Below, piece after piece: positions 35,750 to 43,302 of a stretch of 64,000 bases of DNA. The notes under the pieces were generated by a model. That model had not been told where the DNA came from. It made no database searches and saw only the letters and a list, made by a program, of their open reading frames with translations. The translations under genes were made by a program, and so were the position numbers. This stretch comes from Chitinophagaceae bacterium (GTDB taxonomy: Bacteria > Bacteroidota > Bacteroidia > Chitinophagales > Chitinophagaceae): NCBI GenBank assembly GCA_016786885.1, contig JAEUVO010000055.1:1-64000 (forward strand), in the 5' to 3' direction. How positions within the stretch are numbered: the first letter of the stretch is position 1; the number at the start of each line of letters is the position of its first letter.

Positions 35750-36343
35750 TCATTCTTCAACTCTCCTTCTTTTAAATACCCAATAGATCCCTTTTATATT
35801 CGCTTCCCATTCCGGGAGCAGGTATACAAGAACAATTTCTTCTATCAATTCCAGCATGGTAATGATGATTGCTATATAAAAAAATGGTAAAATTGGTTTC
35901 CCTGTAAAAAAAGTCAGTAATAAGAATATTCCTTGTAAAAGTGCTGCGGTCTTTGCCAGCCAGGTATGAAAGTTGGTCATTTTCCCATACCGGAAAAATG
36001 CGAATATCGTTTGGGTAAAGAAAAGGATCAATAAACTGATGAACATCCATTTCTGTTGCTGTATAAAGCCGGGATACATAACAAATAAACCGGTTACTGC
36101 CACTGCAACAGTCAGGTCATCTCCAATAGAATCAAGTTTTGTACCCAGAACGCTGGTCACTTTATATTTTCTTGCCAGGAAGCCATCGATAAGGTCAGTA
36201 AAAAAACTAACAGCCAGCAGCCATTTAAACAGATCATACTGCTTTAGAAAAAGTAACACAAGTAATAGCGGCGCTGTTACAATTCTGTAAAGGGTAATTC
36301 CGTTAATGACATAATAGCTCAGGTGTTGTTTATTATTATCCAC
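35750..36343 (-). CDS. CDP-alcohol phosphatidyltransferase family membrane protein
   Basis: 197 residues from a GTG start; no ATG is available. The full family motif is present near residues 52-78: D-x2-DG-x2-AR-x8-G-x3-D-x3-D (DLIDGFLARKYKVTSVLGTKLDSIGDD). Six membrane segments are predicted. The enzyme transfers a phosphatidyl or other group from a CDP-alcohol and acts in the inner membrane, for instance as PgsA-like phospholipid synthase; the exact acceptor is unclear. It is the last gene of the hydrolase-phosphoribosyltransferase operon, 27 bp after the latter. Confidence 0.9.
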   Translation of the reverse strand: MDNNKQHLSYYVINGITLYRIVTAPLLLVLLFLKQYDLFKWLLAVSFFTDLIDGFLARKYKVTSVLGTKLDSIGDDLTVAVAVTGLFVMYPGFIQQQKWMFISLLILFFTQTIFAFFRYGKMTNFHTWLAKTAALLQGIFLLLTFFTGKPILPFFYIAIIITMLELIEEIVLVYLLPEWEANIKGIYWVFKRRRVEE

Positions 36344-36370
36344 TTATTTACACTATTGACTTGTAGCAAG

Positions 36371-37006
36371 CTAAACTACTTTTTTCTTGTCATTTAATTC
36401 ATTTAGCAATTGTAGCACCTCTTCATCTTCTACCTGGGAAAAGTCATCATAGAAATTTCCCACTCCGTAAAACGGGTAAGGTGTATGAAGGCAAATAAAA
36501 TCATCCACTACCTGCTTTATCCTTTTGGCCGCCTCACCAGATGAAACAGGAACAGCGACTACAATTTTGCCTGGCTCTTTTTTCCGTAAAAGTTTTATAG
36601 TGGACAATATAGTACGGCCTGTTGCTATACCATCATCAACAACAATGACAGTTTTGCCCTTTATATCAACAGGCTTTTTGTCACCCATAAATTTTTTATA
36701 CCGTTCTTCCAGTTGCTCCCTGATTCGTTGCGTCTCTTCCCTGATATATTGTTCCGGCACTCCCTTTGTTTCCTCTACAATACTTCCTTCAAGGCTAACG
36801 GCGCCTATCGCAAATTCTCCGTTGGCGGGATGTCCCAATTTTTTGGTCATCAGTAAATCCAATGGAAAGTTAAAGTGTTTGGCAAGGTAATAACCAATAG
36901 GAACGCCGCCCCTTGGCACCGCCAGTATCACACCTTTTTCATTCCTATATTTTTCAAGAAGGGGGATCAGTTGCGTGGCAGCATCATATCGGTCGATGAA
37001 ATACAT
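36371..37006 (-). CDS. Phosphoribosyltransferase family protein
   Basis: 211 residues with type I phosphoribosyltransferase fold. The PRPP-binding motif VIVVDDGIATGRTIL is near residues 112-126, and GVILAVPRGGVPIGYYLA opens the core. This subfamily is the one often found next to or fused with dienelactone hydrolase-like and erythromycin esterase-like proteins, as here (gap 4 bp to the hydrolase; esterase gene divergent). It probably does not act in purine salvage. Substrate unknown. Confidence 0.9.
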   Translation of the reverse strand: MYFIDRYDAATQLIPLLEKYRNEKGVILAVPRGGVPIGYYLAKHFNFPLDLLMTKKLGHPANGEFAIGAVSLEGSIVEETKGVPEQYIREETQRIREQLEERYKKFMGDKKPVDIKGKTVIVVDDGIATGRTILSTIKLLRKKEPGKIVVAVPVSSGEAAKRIKQVVDDFICLHTPYPFYGVGNFYDDFSQVEDEEVLQLLNELNDKKKVV

Positions 37007-37010
37007 ATAA

Positions 37011-37736
37011 TTAATTTTTTAGCACATTAGTAGTACTGTCAATAAACGGATCGGTATTAACCAAGTATTTTTTAAACCAGTCCGCAGCTAATACAGCCAC
37101 TTCTTGCAGCTTGCCGGGTTCTTCAAACAAATGAGAAGCACCTTCTACAATCATCATTTCCTTTTTACATCGCAACTGGTCATACGCCTGCTGGTTCAAT
37201 TCAATCACATGGTCATCCAATGAACCAATGATTAACAAGGTAGGGGCTTTTACAAAGGATAACACCTGCATGGCCAGATCTGGCCGGCCACCTCTTGAAA
37301 CTACTGCTTTAACTTTTTCTTCCAGTATAGCTGCTGCCCTTAATGCTGAAGCAGCCCCGGTGCTGGCCCCGAAGTAACCCATTTGAAAATTTTTGAATAC
37401 CGGTTGCTCGGCTATCCATTTGGAAACACCTACCAGGCGCTGTGTAAGTAAGTTAATATCGAACCGTGCAGCATAATGCAAATCTTCCTCTGGTGTAAGC
37501 AGGTCAACAAGAAGTGTTGCAATATGCTGATCATTTAATACTTCAGCCACATATTTATTACGGGGGCTAAAACGGCTGCTCCCGCTACCATGAGAAAAGA
37601 TAACAATACTATCCGCTTTTTCAGGCAACCACAAATGACCTTTGACCGTGACAGAGCCAACCGGAATGAACACCTCTTCCTGAATCTCTTTTTTCATCTT
37701 TATACACTTCTGCTGCCGGTAAAAAATATCCCTCAT
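37011..37736 (-). CDS. Alpha/beta hydrolase, dienelactone hydrolase-like
   Basis: 241 residues (or 228 if ATG 37697 is the start). The nucleophile elbow is GASTGAASAL with Ser near residue 123, the acid is in GSLDDHVIELN and the His in GASHLFEEPG. HGSGSSRFSPRN forms the oxyanion region. This matches the small dienelactone-hydrolase-like proteins associated with phosphoribosyltransferases. The phosphoribosyltransferase gene follows after 4 bp, so the two are co-translated. Cytoplasmic. Substrate unknown. Confidence 0.88.
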   Translation of the reverse strand: MRDIFYRQQKCIKMKKEIQEEVFIPVGSVTVKGHLWLPEKADSIVIFSHGSGSSRFSPRNKYVAEVLNDQHIATLLVDLLTPEEDLHYAARFDINLLTQRLVGVSKWIAEQPVFKNFQMGYFGASTGAASALRAAAILEEKVKAVVSRGGRPDLAMQVLSFVKAPTLLIIGSLDDHVIELNQQAYDQLRCKKEMMIVEGASHLFEEPGKLQEVAVLAADWFKKYLVNTDPFIDSTTNVLKN

Positions 37737-37909
37737 TCATTTACACTAACAAAAAGCAGGCTACACACACATACCTGCATTTTATTTCATGTTGTGAATT
37801 TACATTGGTAAAAGAGCCCTTTTCGGTGAGCTCACTCATATAAATGAATGAACCTTATCATAGATTCCGAGGGAGAATTATAGTTACTTGAATCATAAAA
37901 TTGAATCAT

Positions 37910-39247
37910 ATGCGCATCACTTATTTGAAGGAAGATAAAGGTGAAAGTATTGATCTAACAACATTCATCCGGGATAATTCCATCGATCTCAACAATACAA
38001 GAGACCTTGATGTTTTGATGGATGCAATCGGGGATGCGAAATATGTATTACTTGGGGAAGCTTCACATGGTACGCATGAGTATTATACCTGGCGGTCGGT
38101 AATCAGCAGGCGGTTGATCTTGGAGAAAGGATTTTCTTTTATTGCAGTAGAAGGTGACTGGCCGGATTGTTACCGGGTAAACCGATACGTAAAAGGTTAT
38201 ACTGATGCAGGCAGCAGTGCCAAAGGCGTTCTGGCTGCGTTCAACCGCTGGCCGACCTGGATGTGGGCCAATTGGGAAATCGTGGCACTGACAGAATGGA
38301 TGCGAAAGCATAACAGCACCCAGCCGGCAAATAAGCGGGTTGGTTTCTATGGTTTGGATGTATACAGTTTATGGGAAAGCCTGGAAGCCATTATTAATTA
38401 CCTGGACAAAACAGACAAAAAAGCAAAAGAAGTGGCCATGCAGGCCTGGCATTGTTTTGAGCCATATAGTGAAGAAGAAGGACAATCCTATGCCCGGGCA
38501 ACAGCACATTCGTGGGTACCTGCATCCTGTGAAGCAGAAGTGGTGGACCTGTTGCTGGAGATCAGGAATAAAATGCAGCAATACAATACAGATCCTGAAG
38601 CCGTGCTGAATGTGGAACGTAATGCCATGCTTGCTGTCAATGCAGAAAAATACTACCGGGCCATGATAAAAGGCGGGCCATTTAGCTGGAATATCCGGGA
38701 TCACCATATGGTTGATACGTTAAATAAGCTGATGGACTTTCACGGTATACATGCCAAAGCCATAGTATGGGAACATAATACGCATATTGGCGATGCAAGG
38801 GCTACCGATATGCGCCTTGATGGCATGGTCAATGTGGGACAACTGGTGAATGAGGCCCATTACCATGATGGAGTATTTGCTGTGGGATTTGGCTCTTACC
38901 ATGGATCGGTAATTGCCGGTCGCCAGTGGAATGATGTTATGCGGAAGATGGCGGTTCCACCGGCCGTTACTAACAGCTGGGAATACATTATGCATAATGC
39001 CGGTGCTGAAGACCGTCTGATGCTGATGAATCAATATGTAAAAGATGTATTAGGCAAAAAAGAATTCGGTCATCGTGCCATTGGAGTTGTCTATAATCCT
39101 CAACGGGAGTTTGGCAATTATGTGCCAAGCATAATGCCCATGCGGTATGATGCATTTATTTTCTTTGATGAAACCAGAGCCTTACATCCCTTACACATTG
39201 AACCGGGCGGATACCAGATGCCGGAAACTTACCCGTTTGGTATGTGA
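37910..39247 (+). CDS. Erythromycin esterase family protein
   Basis: 445 residues from ATG 37910; a TTG three codons earlier is less likely. The family core is seen in LLGEASHGTHEYYTWR (catalytic His and Glu), IAVEGDWPDCYRVNRYV, VGFYGLDVYSLWES and VWEHNTHIGDARATDM. Only some members of the family cleave macrolide rings, and those lie in a separate EreA/B branch; this gene, next to a phosphoribosyltransferase/hydrolase pair, belongs by context to the non-resistance type (succinoglycan biosynthesis-like). It is transcribed divergently from that pair across 173 bp. I would not call resistance from this sequence. Confidence 0.87.
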   Translation: MRITYLKEDKGESIDLTTFIRDNSIDLNNTRDLDVLMDAIGDAKYVLLGEASHGTHEYYTWRSVISRRLILEKGFSFIAVEGDWPDCYRVNRYVKGYTDAGSSAKGVLAAFNRWPTWMWANWEIVALTEWMRKHNSTQPANKRVGFYGLDVYSLWESLEAIINYLDKTDKKAKEVAMQAWHCFEPYSEEEGQSYARATAHSWVPASCEAEVVDLLLEIRNKMQQYNTDPEAVLNVERNAMLAVNAEKYYRAMIKGGPFSWNIRDHHMVDTLNKLMDFHGIHAKAIVWEHNTHIGDARATDMRLDGMVNVGQLVNEAHYHDGVFAVGFGSYHGSVIAGRQWNDVMRKMAVPPAVTNSWEYIMHNAGAEDRLMLMNQYVKDVLGKKEFGHRAIGVVYNPQREFGNYVPSIMPMRYDAFIFFDETRALHPLHIEPGGYQMPETYPFGM

Positions 39248-39354
39248 CAGAAGCATACCATACAGGATTGAATGATATCAGCAGTACTTGCTTCAGATAC
39301 TTTATCCATTTATTTAACGTGGAATAAATTAACTTCCCCCCACAATCTTTCTTT

Positions 39355-39444
39355 ATGCCTTTCAGTTATGCAGTATATGGTTCGATCAGCCTGGTAATCA
39401 TTGCCCTGGTCATTTTTTTATTTTCCAAAAAGAAAAATCGCTGA
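39355..39444 (+). CDS. Possible 29-residue single-membrane-segment peptide
   Basis: An ATG at 39355 opens a 29-codon frame ended by TGA at 39442-39444. The product has a short polar start (MPFSYAVYGS), one hydrophobic helix (ISLVIIALVIFLF) and a basic tail (SKKKNR), the layout of small bacterial membrane peptides. No ribosome binding site or promoter is clear and there is no homologue I know. It lies downstream of the esterase gene and beside the tatD remnant. It may be chance, but the membrane-plus-basic-tail pattern is complete. Confidence 0.35.
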   Translation: MPFSYAVYGSISLVIIALVIFLFSKKKNR

Positions 39445-39544
39445 ACTGATAATCCTCGTTTTTGTATCAGGTCTATTATCACCACCGAAGCAGTTACTCC
39501 CCCGAAAACGGCTGGTAAATAAGAGATAGTACCATACGCTGATT

Positions 39545-39811
39545 TCTTGAAATTCTTTGCCTGCAAGGACAAAAGAGTACCACAGGCTTTGTTTAGCCCG
39601 CATTCCCCATAGCAAGTATACTGGGGTTGGGGCTGGCTTCCCGCAGGAGTTCCAGTTGATTTTCCCAATGAGAAGCATGGATATACCAGAGGTGAATGTC
39701 TATGGAATACTGGCCCGGCATAACTGTTTTCCCAAAGTCTGTCCATAGACTTTGAATGGTCCACTCACCTGTTGCATGAGGATAATGGCTATGAATATTG
39801 ATAAACAAAAG
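39545..39811 (-). pseudogene. TatD-like hydrolase remnant (frameshifted and truncated)
   Basis: On the minus strand from about 39811 the frame reads LLFINIHSHYPHATGEWTIQ and later YSIDIHLWYIHASHWENQLEL, the typical start of Bacteroidota TatD nucleases (HxH metal motif; normally HPWYI). After ILAMG the frame ends in NAG-stop, while the next frame reads GECGLNKACGTLLSLQAKNF, the expected continuation GECGLDK. Restoring one G in the GGGG run near 39606-39611 joins them. The usual start Met is missing and the remaining two thirds of the roughly 220-residue protein cannot be found. So this is a decayed 5' fragment. Confidence 0.75.
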
Positions 39812-39965
39812 CTGCTGTTGACAACACAATTTAGCAACTGTCCTGTAAAGAAACAGGTGGCTATTTCGTTCTTCATTGGGAAAACCGGTTTTTCCCTGTG
39901 GAAAAACAGTCATAAAATAAAGGCCGGATTTTTTTTCTATTGTTACAATGAGAGGAGAAATAATC

Positions 39966-39973
39966 TATATTTG
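39966..39973 (+). promoter_or_regulatory. -7 promoter box of the SWIB gene
   Basis: TATATTTG matches TAnnTTTG exactly, 48 bp before the ATG at 40021. A TTG at 39940-39942 is 23 bp upstream, rather far for a -33 element. Confidence 0.6.
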
Positions 39974-40020
39974 ATACCGGTATACAAGAGATACCCATTA
40001 ACATTCTAAATCTAAAAAAC

Positions 40021-40389
40021 ATGGCAACAAAGAAAAAAGCAGCAAAAAAGGCTGCAAAGAAAGTAGCAAAAAAACCAGCCGCTAAAAAACCAGTAAAAAA
40101 AGCGGCTAAGAAAAAACCAGCTAAAAAGAAATCTGCCCGTAAACCTAACGCTGCCTTTATGAAAGCGTTGACTCCAAGTGCTGCATTGGGTGCTGTAGTA
40201 GGTACAAAAGCATTGCCCCGTACTGAGGCAGTGAAAAAAATATGGACTTACATTAAGGCGAACAAACTACAGGATAGCAAAAACAGACGCAATGTGAACA
40301 CTGATGCAAAACTGAAAGCAGTGTTTGGCAACAAAGGCCAGGTGTCTATGTTTGAAATTGCGAAATACCTGAGCAAACACCTGAGTTAA
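40021..40389 (+). CDS. SWIB/MDM2 domain protein with histone H1-like Lys/Ala tail
   Basis: 122 residues. Residues 1-42 are a low-complexity Lys/Ala/Pro tail made of AAKKAAKK and AKKPAAKK-type repeats, as in histone H1 C-tails and bacterial Hc1-like proteins. Residues 45-122 are a SWIB domain: TPSAALGAVVGTKALPRTEAVKKIW, NKLQDSKNRRNVNTDAKLKAVFG and MFEIAKYLSKHLS. SWIB is of chromatin origin in eukaryotes and is found in chlamydiae and Bacteroidota. The tail suggests DNA binding and a nucleoid role. The gene stands alone with its own promoter box and a perfect terminator. Confidence 0.93.
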   Translation: MATKKKAAKKAAKKVAKKPAAKKPVKKAAKKKPAKKKSARKPNAAFMKALTPSAALGAVVGTKALPRTEAVKKIWTYIKANKLQDSKNRRNVNTDAKLKAVFGNKGQVSMFEIAKYLSKHLS

Positions 40390-40407
40390 TATCATTAGGT
40401 TAATAAT

Positions 40408-40439
40408 AAAAAAGCATCCGCAAATGCGGATGCTTTTTT
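40408..40439 (+). terminator. Terminator of the SWIB gene
   Basis: Six A, then GCATCCGC (40414-40421), loop AAAT, GCGGATGC (40426-40433) and six T: a perfect intrinsic terminator 18 bp after the stop codon. The A and T tracts would also let it work for the opposite strand. Confidence 0.93.
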
Positions 40440-40791
40440 ATTTACATCATATTTATCACCCCGGGTCAGAGAGGTTTCCTCTTTGCAATACACTTGTAGA
40501 CTTATATGCCATATAAAAACAAGGTACCGGTCATGATTAAAATCATAAGACATCTATCCTGAAATCAGCTCTTCAAATTTGGAAAAAGCGTATATCCATT
40601 CATAACTTCATGCTACAAGCAACGGCGATGTATAAATGAAAATACACTGACCCGGGGATTGCTGGTCAGCGTTTACCGTACACCACTTCTACGGAGATCC
40701 ACCACAAGACAATAATTTTCTGACTTAATAAACTGACATACGCCAATACCGTATTGAATATTTATTGAGCCAACCTTTAAAAACTAGTTTT
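40440..40791. repeat. Gene-free stretch with an 11-bp inverted repeat pair
   Basis: No convincing coding frame is seen in these 352 bp. CCCCGGGTCAG at 40459-40469 recurs as its exact reverse complement CTGACCCGGGG at 40647-40657, bounding 177 bp of unrelated sequence. The similarity does not extend inward or outward. The stretch also should contain the promoter of the downstream propeller lipoprotein, but no clear TAnnTTTG box is visible. Confidence 0.5.
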
Positions 40792-41988
40792 ATGAAAACG
40801 AAGTTCAGTAAAGTGTTTTGGCTGATAATACCATTATTGGCTATAAATGCTTGCAAAAAAGATAAAGATGTGCCGCCTCCTGATATTCCGGAGCAAAATA
40901 AAGCTGCTTTTATTTCAGATTACTCCAACAGGCTTTATGCAGCGAATGCACAGACAGGGCTCAATTTATGGACATATGCAACTAATATTTCTTATAATTA
41001 TATCTATGCTTCCCCAGCTGTAAATAAAAGTACAGTCGTATTTGCCGATTACGAAAATCACACTGTATATTCTTTCAATGCAGCAACAGGTGCGTTGAAC
41101 TGGGAAAGAACACCTGTTGATCTTGCATGGCTTTGCTCTCCGATCATTGTGAATGATATTGTTTATGTTGGAAGCTATAATAAGTTGCTGGGATTGAAAC
41201 TAAGCGATGGCACTACTGCTACGGAAACAGAACTATACAGCAGTTTAAATACATTAAACTATTCCAATGGTTTACTTATTGCCGGCACCTGCGGCGGTCA
41301 CTTGTATGGAATTGATTTATCCGGAAACATTAAGTGGGAGTATCTCTCTAACAGTTCCTGTTACCACTTCAACGCGGCCATAAACAACAAAACAGTTTAT
41401 ATACTATCGAGTGGTGCAAAATTATCAGCAGTGAACATTACCAATGGAGCTGAGATATGGAGCACAATGATCAATGAGTACACAGATAATGCTTCCGTGG
41501 TATATAACAATGGTATGTTATTCATAGCAGGCGACTACGATAACAGAATATTTGCTTTTGATGCAGCCAATGGTCTCCTGAAACACAGTTACATAATGCC
41601 GACAGATCAGTATGTAAATGGTTACATGGCGCCGGCAATCCTGGATGGGGTTGTCTATATGACTTCTGAAGAGGGTACGTTGTTTGCCTTCAATATAGCA
41701 AACGAAACAATTAAATGGCAAAAGGTACTTGACCTGGGAGGAAAGACCCATCAGCGGATACCTGTGAAACTTGATGGCAGAACAGAAGATTATGCTTACC
41801 TGGCATCTGTTACTATTGCTAATGATGTAATATTTACCGGGGCAGGCAGGTACTTAAATGCCTTTGATAAAAACGGTAATTTAAAATGGCAGATGGCAAC
41901 TATTGACGACATCAATTGCAGCTCACCTGTAATATTATCAGATAAGGATAAAGTTTACAGAGGAGGTAATGCTGGTGTTGTAGAATGA
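40792..41988 (+). CDS. PQQ-like beta-propeller lipoprotein
   Basis: 398 residues from ATG 40792 (a TTG at 40765 would add nine unlikely residues). Lipoprotein signal MKTKFSKVFWLIIPLLAINAC. The rest is a PQQ-like (BamB-type) propeller with repeated tryptophan-docking motifs: LYAANAQTGLNLWTY, VYSFNAATGALNWER, LYGIDLSGNIKWEY, LSAVNITNGAEIWST, IFAFDAANGLLKHSY, LFAFNIANETIKWQK and LNAFDKNGNLKWQM. Seven blades fit. Such proteins often serve as binding scaffolds; no cofactor-binding residues are recognised, so enzymatic PQQ use is unlikely. It stands alone, ended by a strong terminator. Confidence 0.9.
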   Translation: MKTKFSKVFWLIIPLLAINACKKDKDVPPPDIPEQNKAAFISDYSNRLYAANAQTGLNLWTYATNISYNYIYASPAVNKSTVVFADYENHTVYSFNAATGALNWERTPVDLAWLCSPIIVNDIVYVGSYNKLLGLKLSDGTTATETELYSSLNTLNYSNGLLIAGTCGGHLYGIDLSGNIKWEYLSNSSCYHFNAAINNKTVYILSSGAKLSAVNITNGAEIWSTMINEYTDNASVVYNNGMLFIAGDYDNRIFAFDAANGLLKHSYIMPTDQYVNGYMAPAILDGVVYMTSEEGTLFAFNIANETIKWQKVLDLGGKTHQRIPVKLDGRTEDYAYLASVTIANDVIFTGAGRYLNAFDKNGNLKWQMATIDDINCSSPVILSDKDKVYRGGNAGVVE

Positions 41989-42007
41989 AAGATGATAATA
42001 TGAAGAT

Positions 42008-42037
42008 AAATAGCCCCGGTTTTTACCGGGGCTATTT
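42008..42037 (+). terminator. Terminator of the propeller lipoprotein gene
   Basis: AAATAGCCCCGGT (42008-42020) pairs perfectly with ACCGGGGCTATTT (42025-42037) around loop TTTT; it lies 19 bp after the stop codon. Confidence 0.88.
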
Positions 42038-42176
42038 ACTAGTAAAAGCAACCGGGTAACCCGTATGGAAGTATGATTTTCATTCAGGCAATAACTAACA
42101 CCTGTCATAACCGGCCATTGAAAAAAGTTCTACCTTACCCGGGAATTACATGATTTTATTTTTTCATTGGTAACTT

Positions 42177-43211
42177 ATGCCAGCAACAACCGGTTTTAAT
42201 AGTCAACTCAAGCAGGTAATGATCCTGTTCCTCTTATTGCTGATGGTATACCTGAGCATAAAAGAGTTGTATGTTTTTTTCCCGGGCTTGCTGGGAGCAC
42301 TCACTTTATACATACTCAGCCGCAACAGTTATTTTCAGCTGGTCTATCACCGTAAATGGAAAAAAGGGTGGGCAGCAGGATTGTACCTGTTTGTGTATTT
42401 CCTGCTGCTGGCATTGCTTGTTTATATAACTTTTATACTATTAGAAAAACAGGTACATCCTTTTTTAAATGATCCTGCATTTATGCTTGCAAAAGCAAAA
42501 AATGCCATATATGATGTGCAGCAGCAGACAGGTATCACTTTTATTTCCGAAGATACAATGTCGGATCTGCAACGCCAGCTATCAGATTTTCTTCCCCGGC
42601 TGGTGAATGATACAGTTAACCTGGTACTCAACCTGGCGCTGTTACTTTTTGTGTTGTACTATATGCTGGTGCATGGTAAAGAAATGGAAACATTCCTCAG
42701 TCATATACTGCCTTTGAAAAAGAACAATGTTGAATTACTGGCAGCAGAGACCAAACGACTGGTAAAAGCCAGTGCCCTTGGTATACCACTTATCTCTATC
42801 ATACAGGGAGTAACAGCTACTGTAGGTTATATCATTTTTGGTGTGAATGAATATGTGCTATGGGGATTTCTCACCGGTGTTTTTGCTTTCTTCCCGGTGG
42901 TCGGTACTATGATCATTTGGGTGCCCCTTGTTATTTTTATGTATGCCAGTGGTGATACATGGAATGCAACCGGTTTGACATTATATAGTTTTATCATTAC
43001 GGGAAATATCGATTACCTGTCACGCATCAGTATATTAAAAAGACTTGGCCATGTGCACCCGATGATAACAGTTCTCGGCGTAATTGTTGGGTTAGGTCTT
43101 TTTGGATTTATCGGTCTTATTTTCGGGCCATTACTGGTGAATTATATCATACTTCTTTTCCGGATTTATATCAGTGAGTTTATTACTGAAAAAAAAGAAC
43201 CTGTTACATGA
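42177..43211 (+). CDS. AI-2E (PerM) family transporter
   Basis: 344 residues with about eight membrane segments, among them VMILFLLLLMVYLSIKELYVF, the long central amphipathic domain with FISEDTMSDLQRQLSDFLP, and the C-terminal pair GFLTGVFAFFPVVGTMIIWVP and MITVLGVIVGLGLFGFIGLIFGPLLV. The FxPxxG and GPLL motifs are typical of the PerM/AI-2E family, which includes quorum-signal exporters and sodium/proton antiporters. The physiological substrate here is unknown. It stands alone and converges on gdhA. Confidence 0.92.
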   Translation: MPATTGFNSQLKQVMILFLLLLMVYLSIKELYVFFPGLLGALTLYILSRNSYFQLVYHRKWKKGWAAGLYLFVYFLLLALLVYITFILLEKQVHPFLNDPAFMLAKAKNAIYDVQQQTGITFISEDTMSDLQRQLSDFLPRLVNDTVNLVLNLALLLFVLYYMLVHGKEMETFLSHILPLKKNNVELLAAETKRLVKASALGIPLISIIQGVTATVGYIIFGVNEYVLWGFLTGVFAFFPVVGTMIIWVPLVIFMYASGDTWNATGLTLYSFIITGNIDYLSRISILKRLGHVHPMITVLGVIVGLGLFGFIGLIFGPLLVNYIILLFRIYISEFITEKKEPVT

Positions 43212-43230
43212 TCCGTTACTATTACATTTA

Positions 43231-43272
43231 ATATAAAAGCTGCTGTAGTAAAATCAGCAGCTTTTATATTTT
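43231..43272. terminator. Bidirectional terminator between convergent genes
   Basis: ATATAAAAGCTGCTG (43231-43245) pairs with CAGCAGCTTTTATAT (43255-43269). A and T tracts on both sides let it end both the transporter transcript and the opposing gdhA transcript, whose stop codon is at 43303. Confidence 0.85.
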
Positions 43273-43302
43273 AATTATTACTTATTAGGAATACCGGGTA
43301 TT

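Noticed and set aside
37910..39247. Macrolide resistance gene
   Set aside because: The erythromycin esterase family is broad and the context with phosphoribosyltransferase and dienelactone hydrolase points to the non-resistance branch.
39366..39764. 132-codon minus-strand frame as an intact gene
   Set aside because: Only its middle part (GECGLNKACG...) has family similarity, and that is the shifted half of the tatD remnant; the rest is the antisense of other frames.
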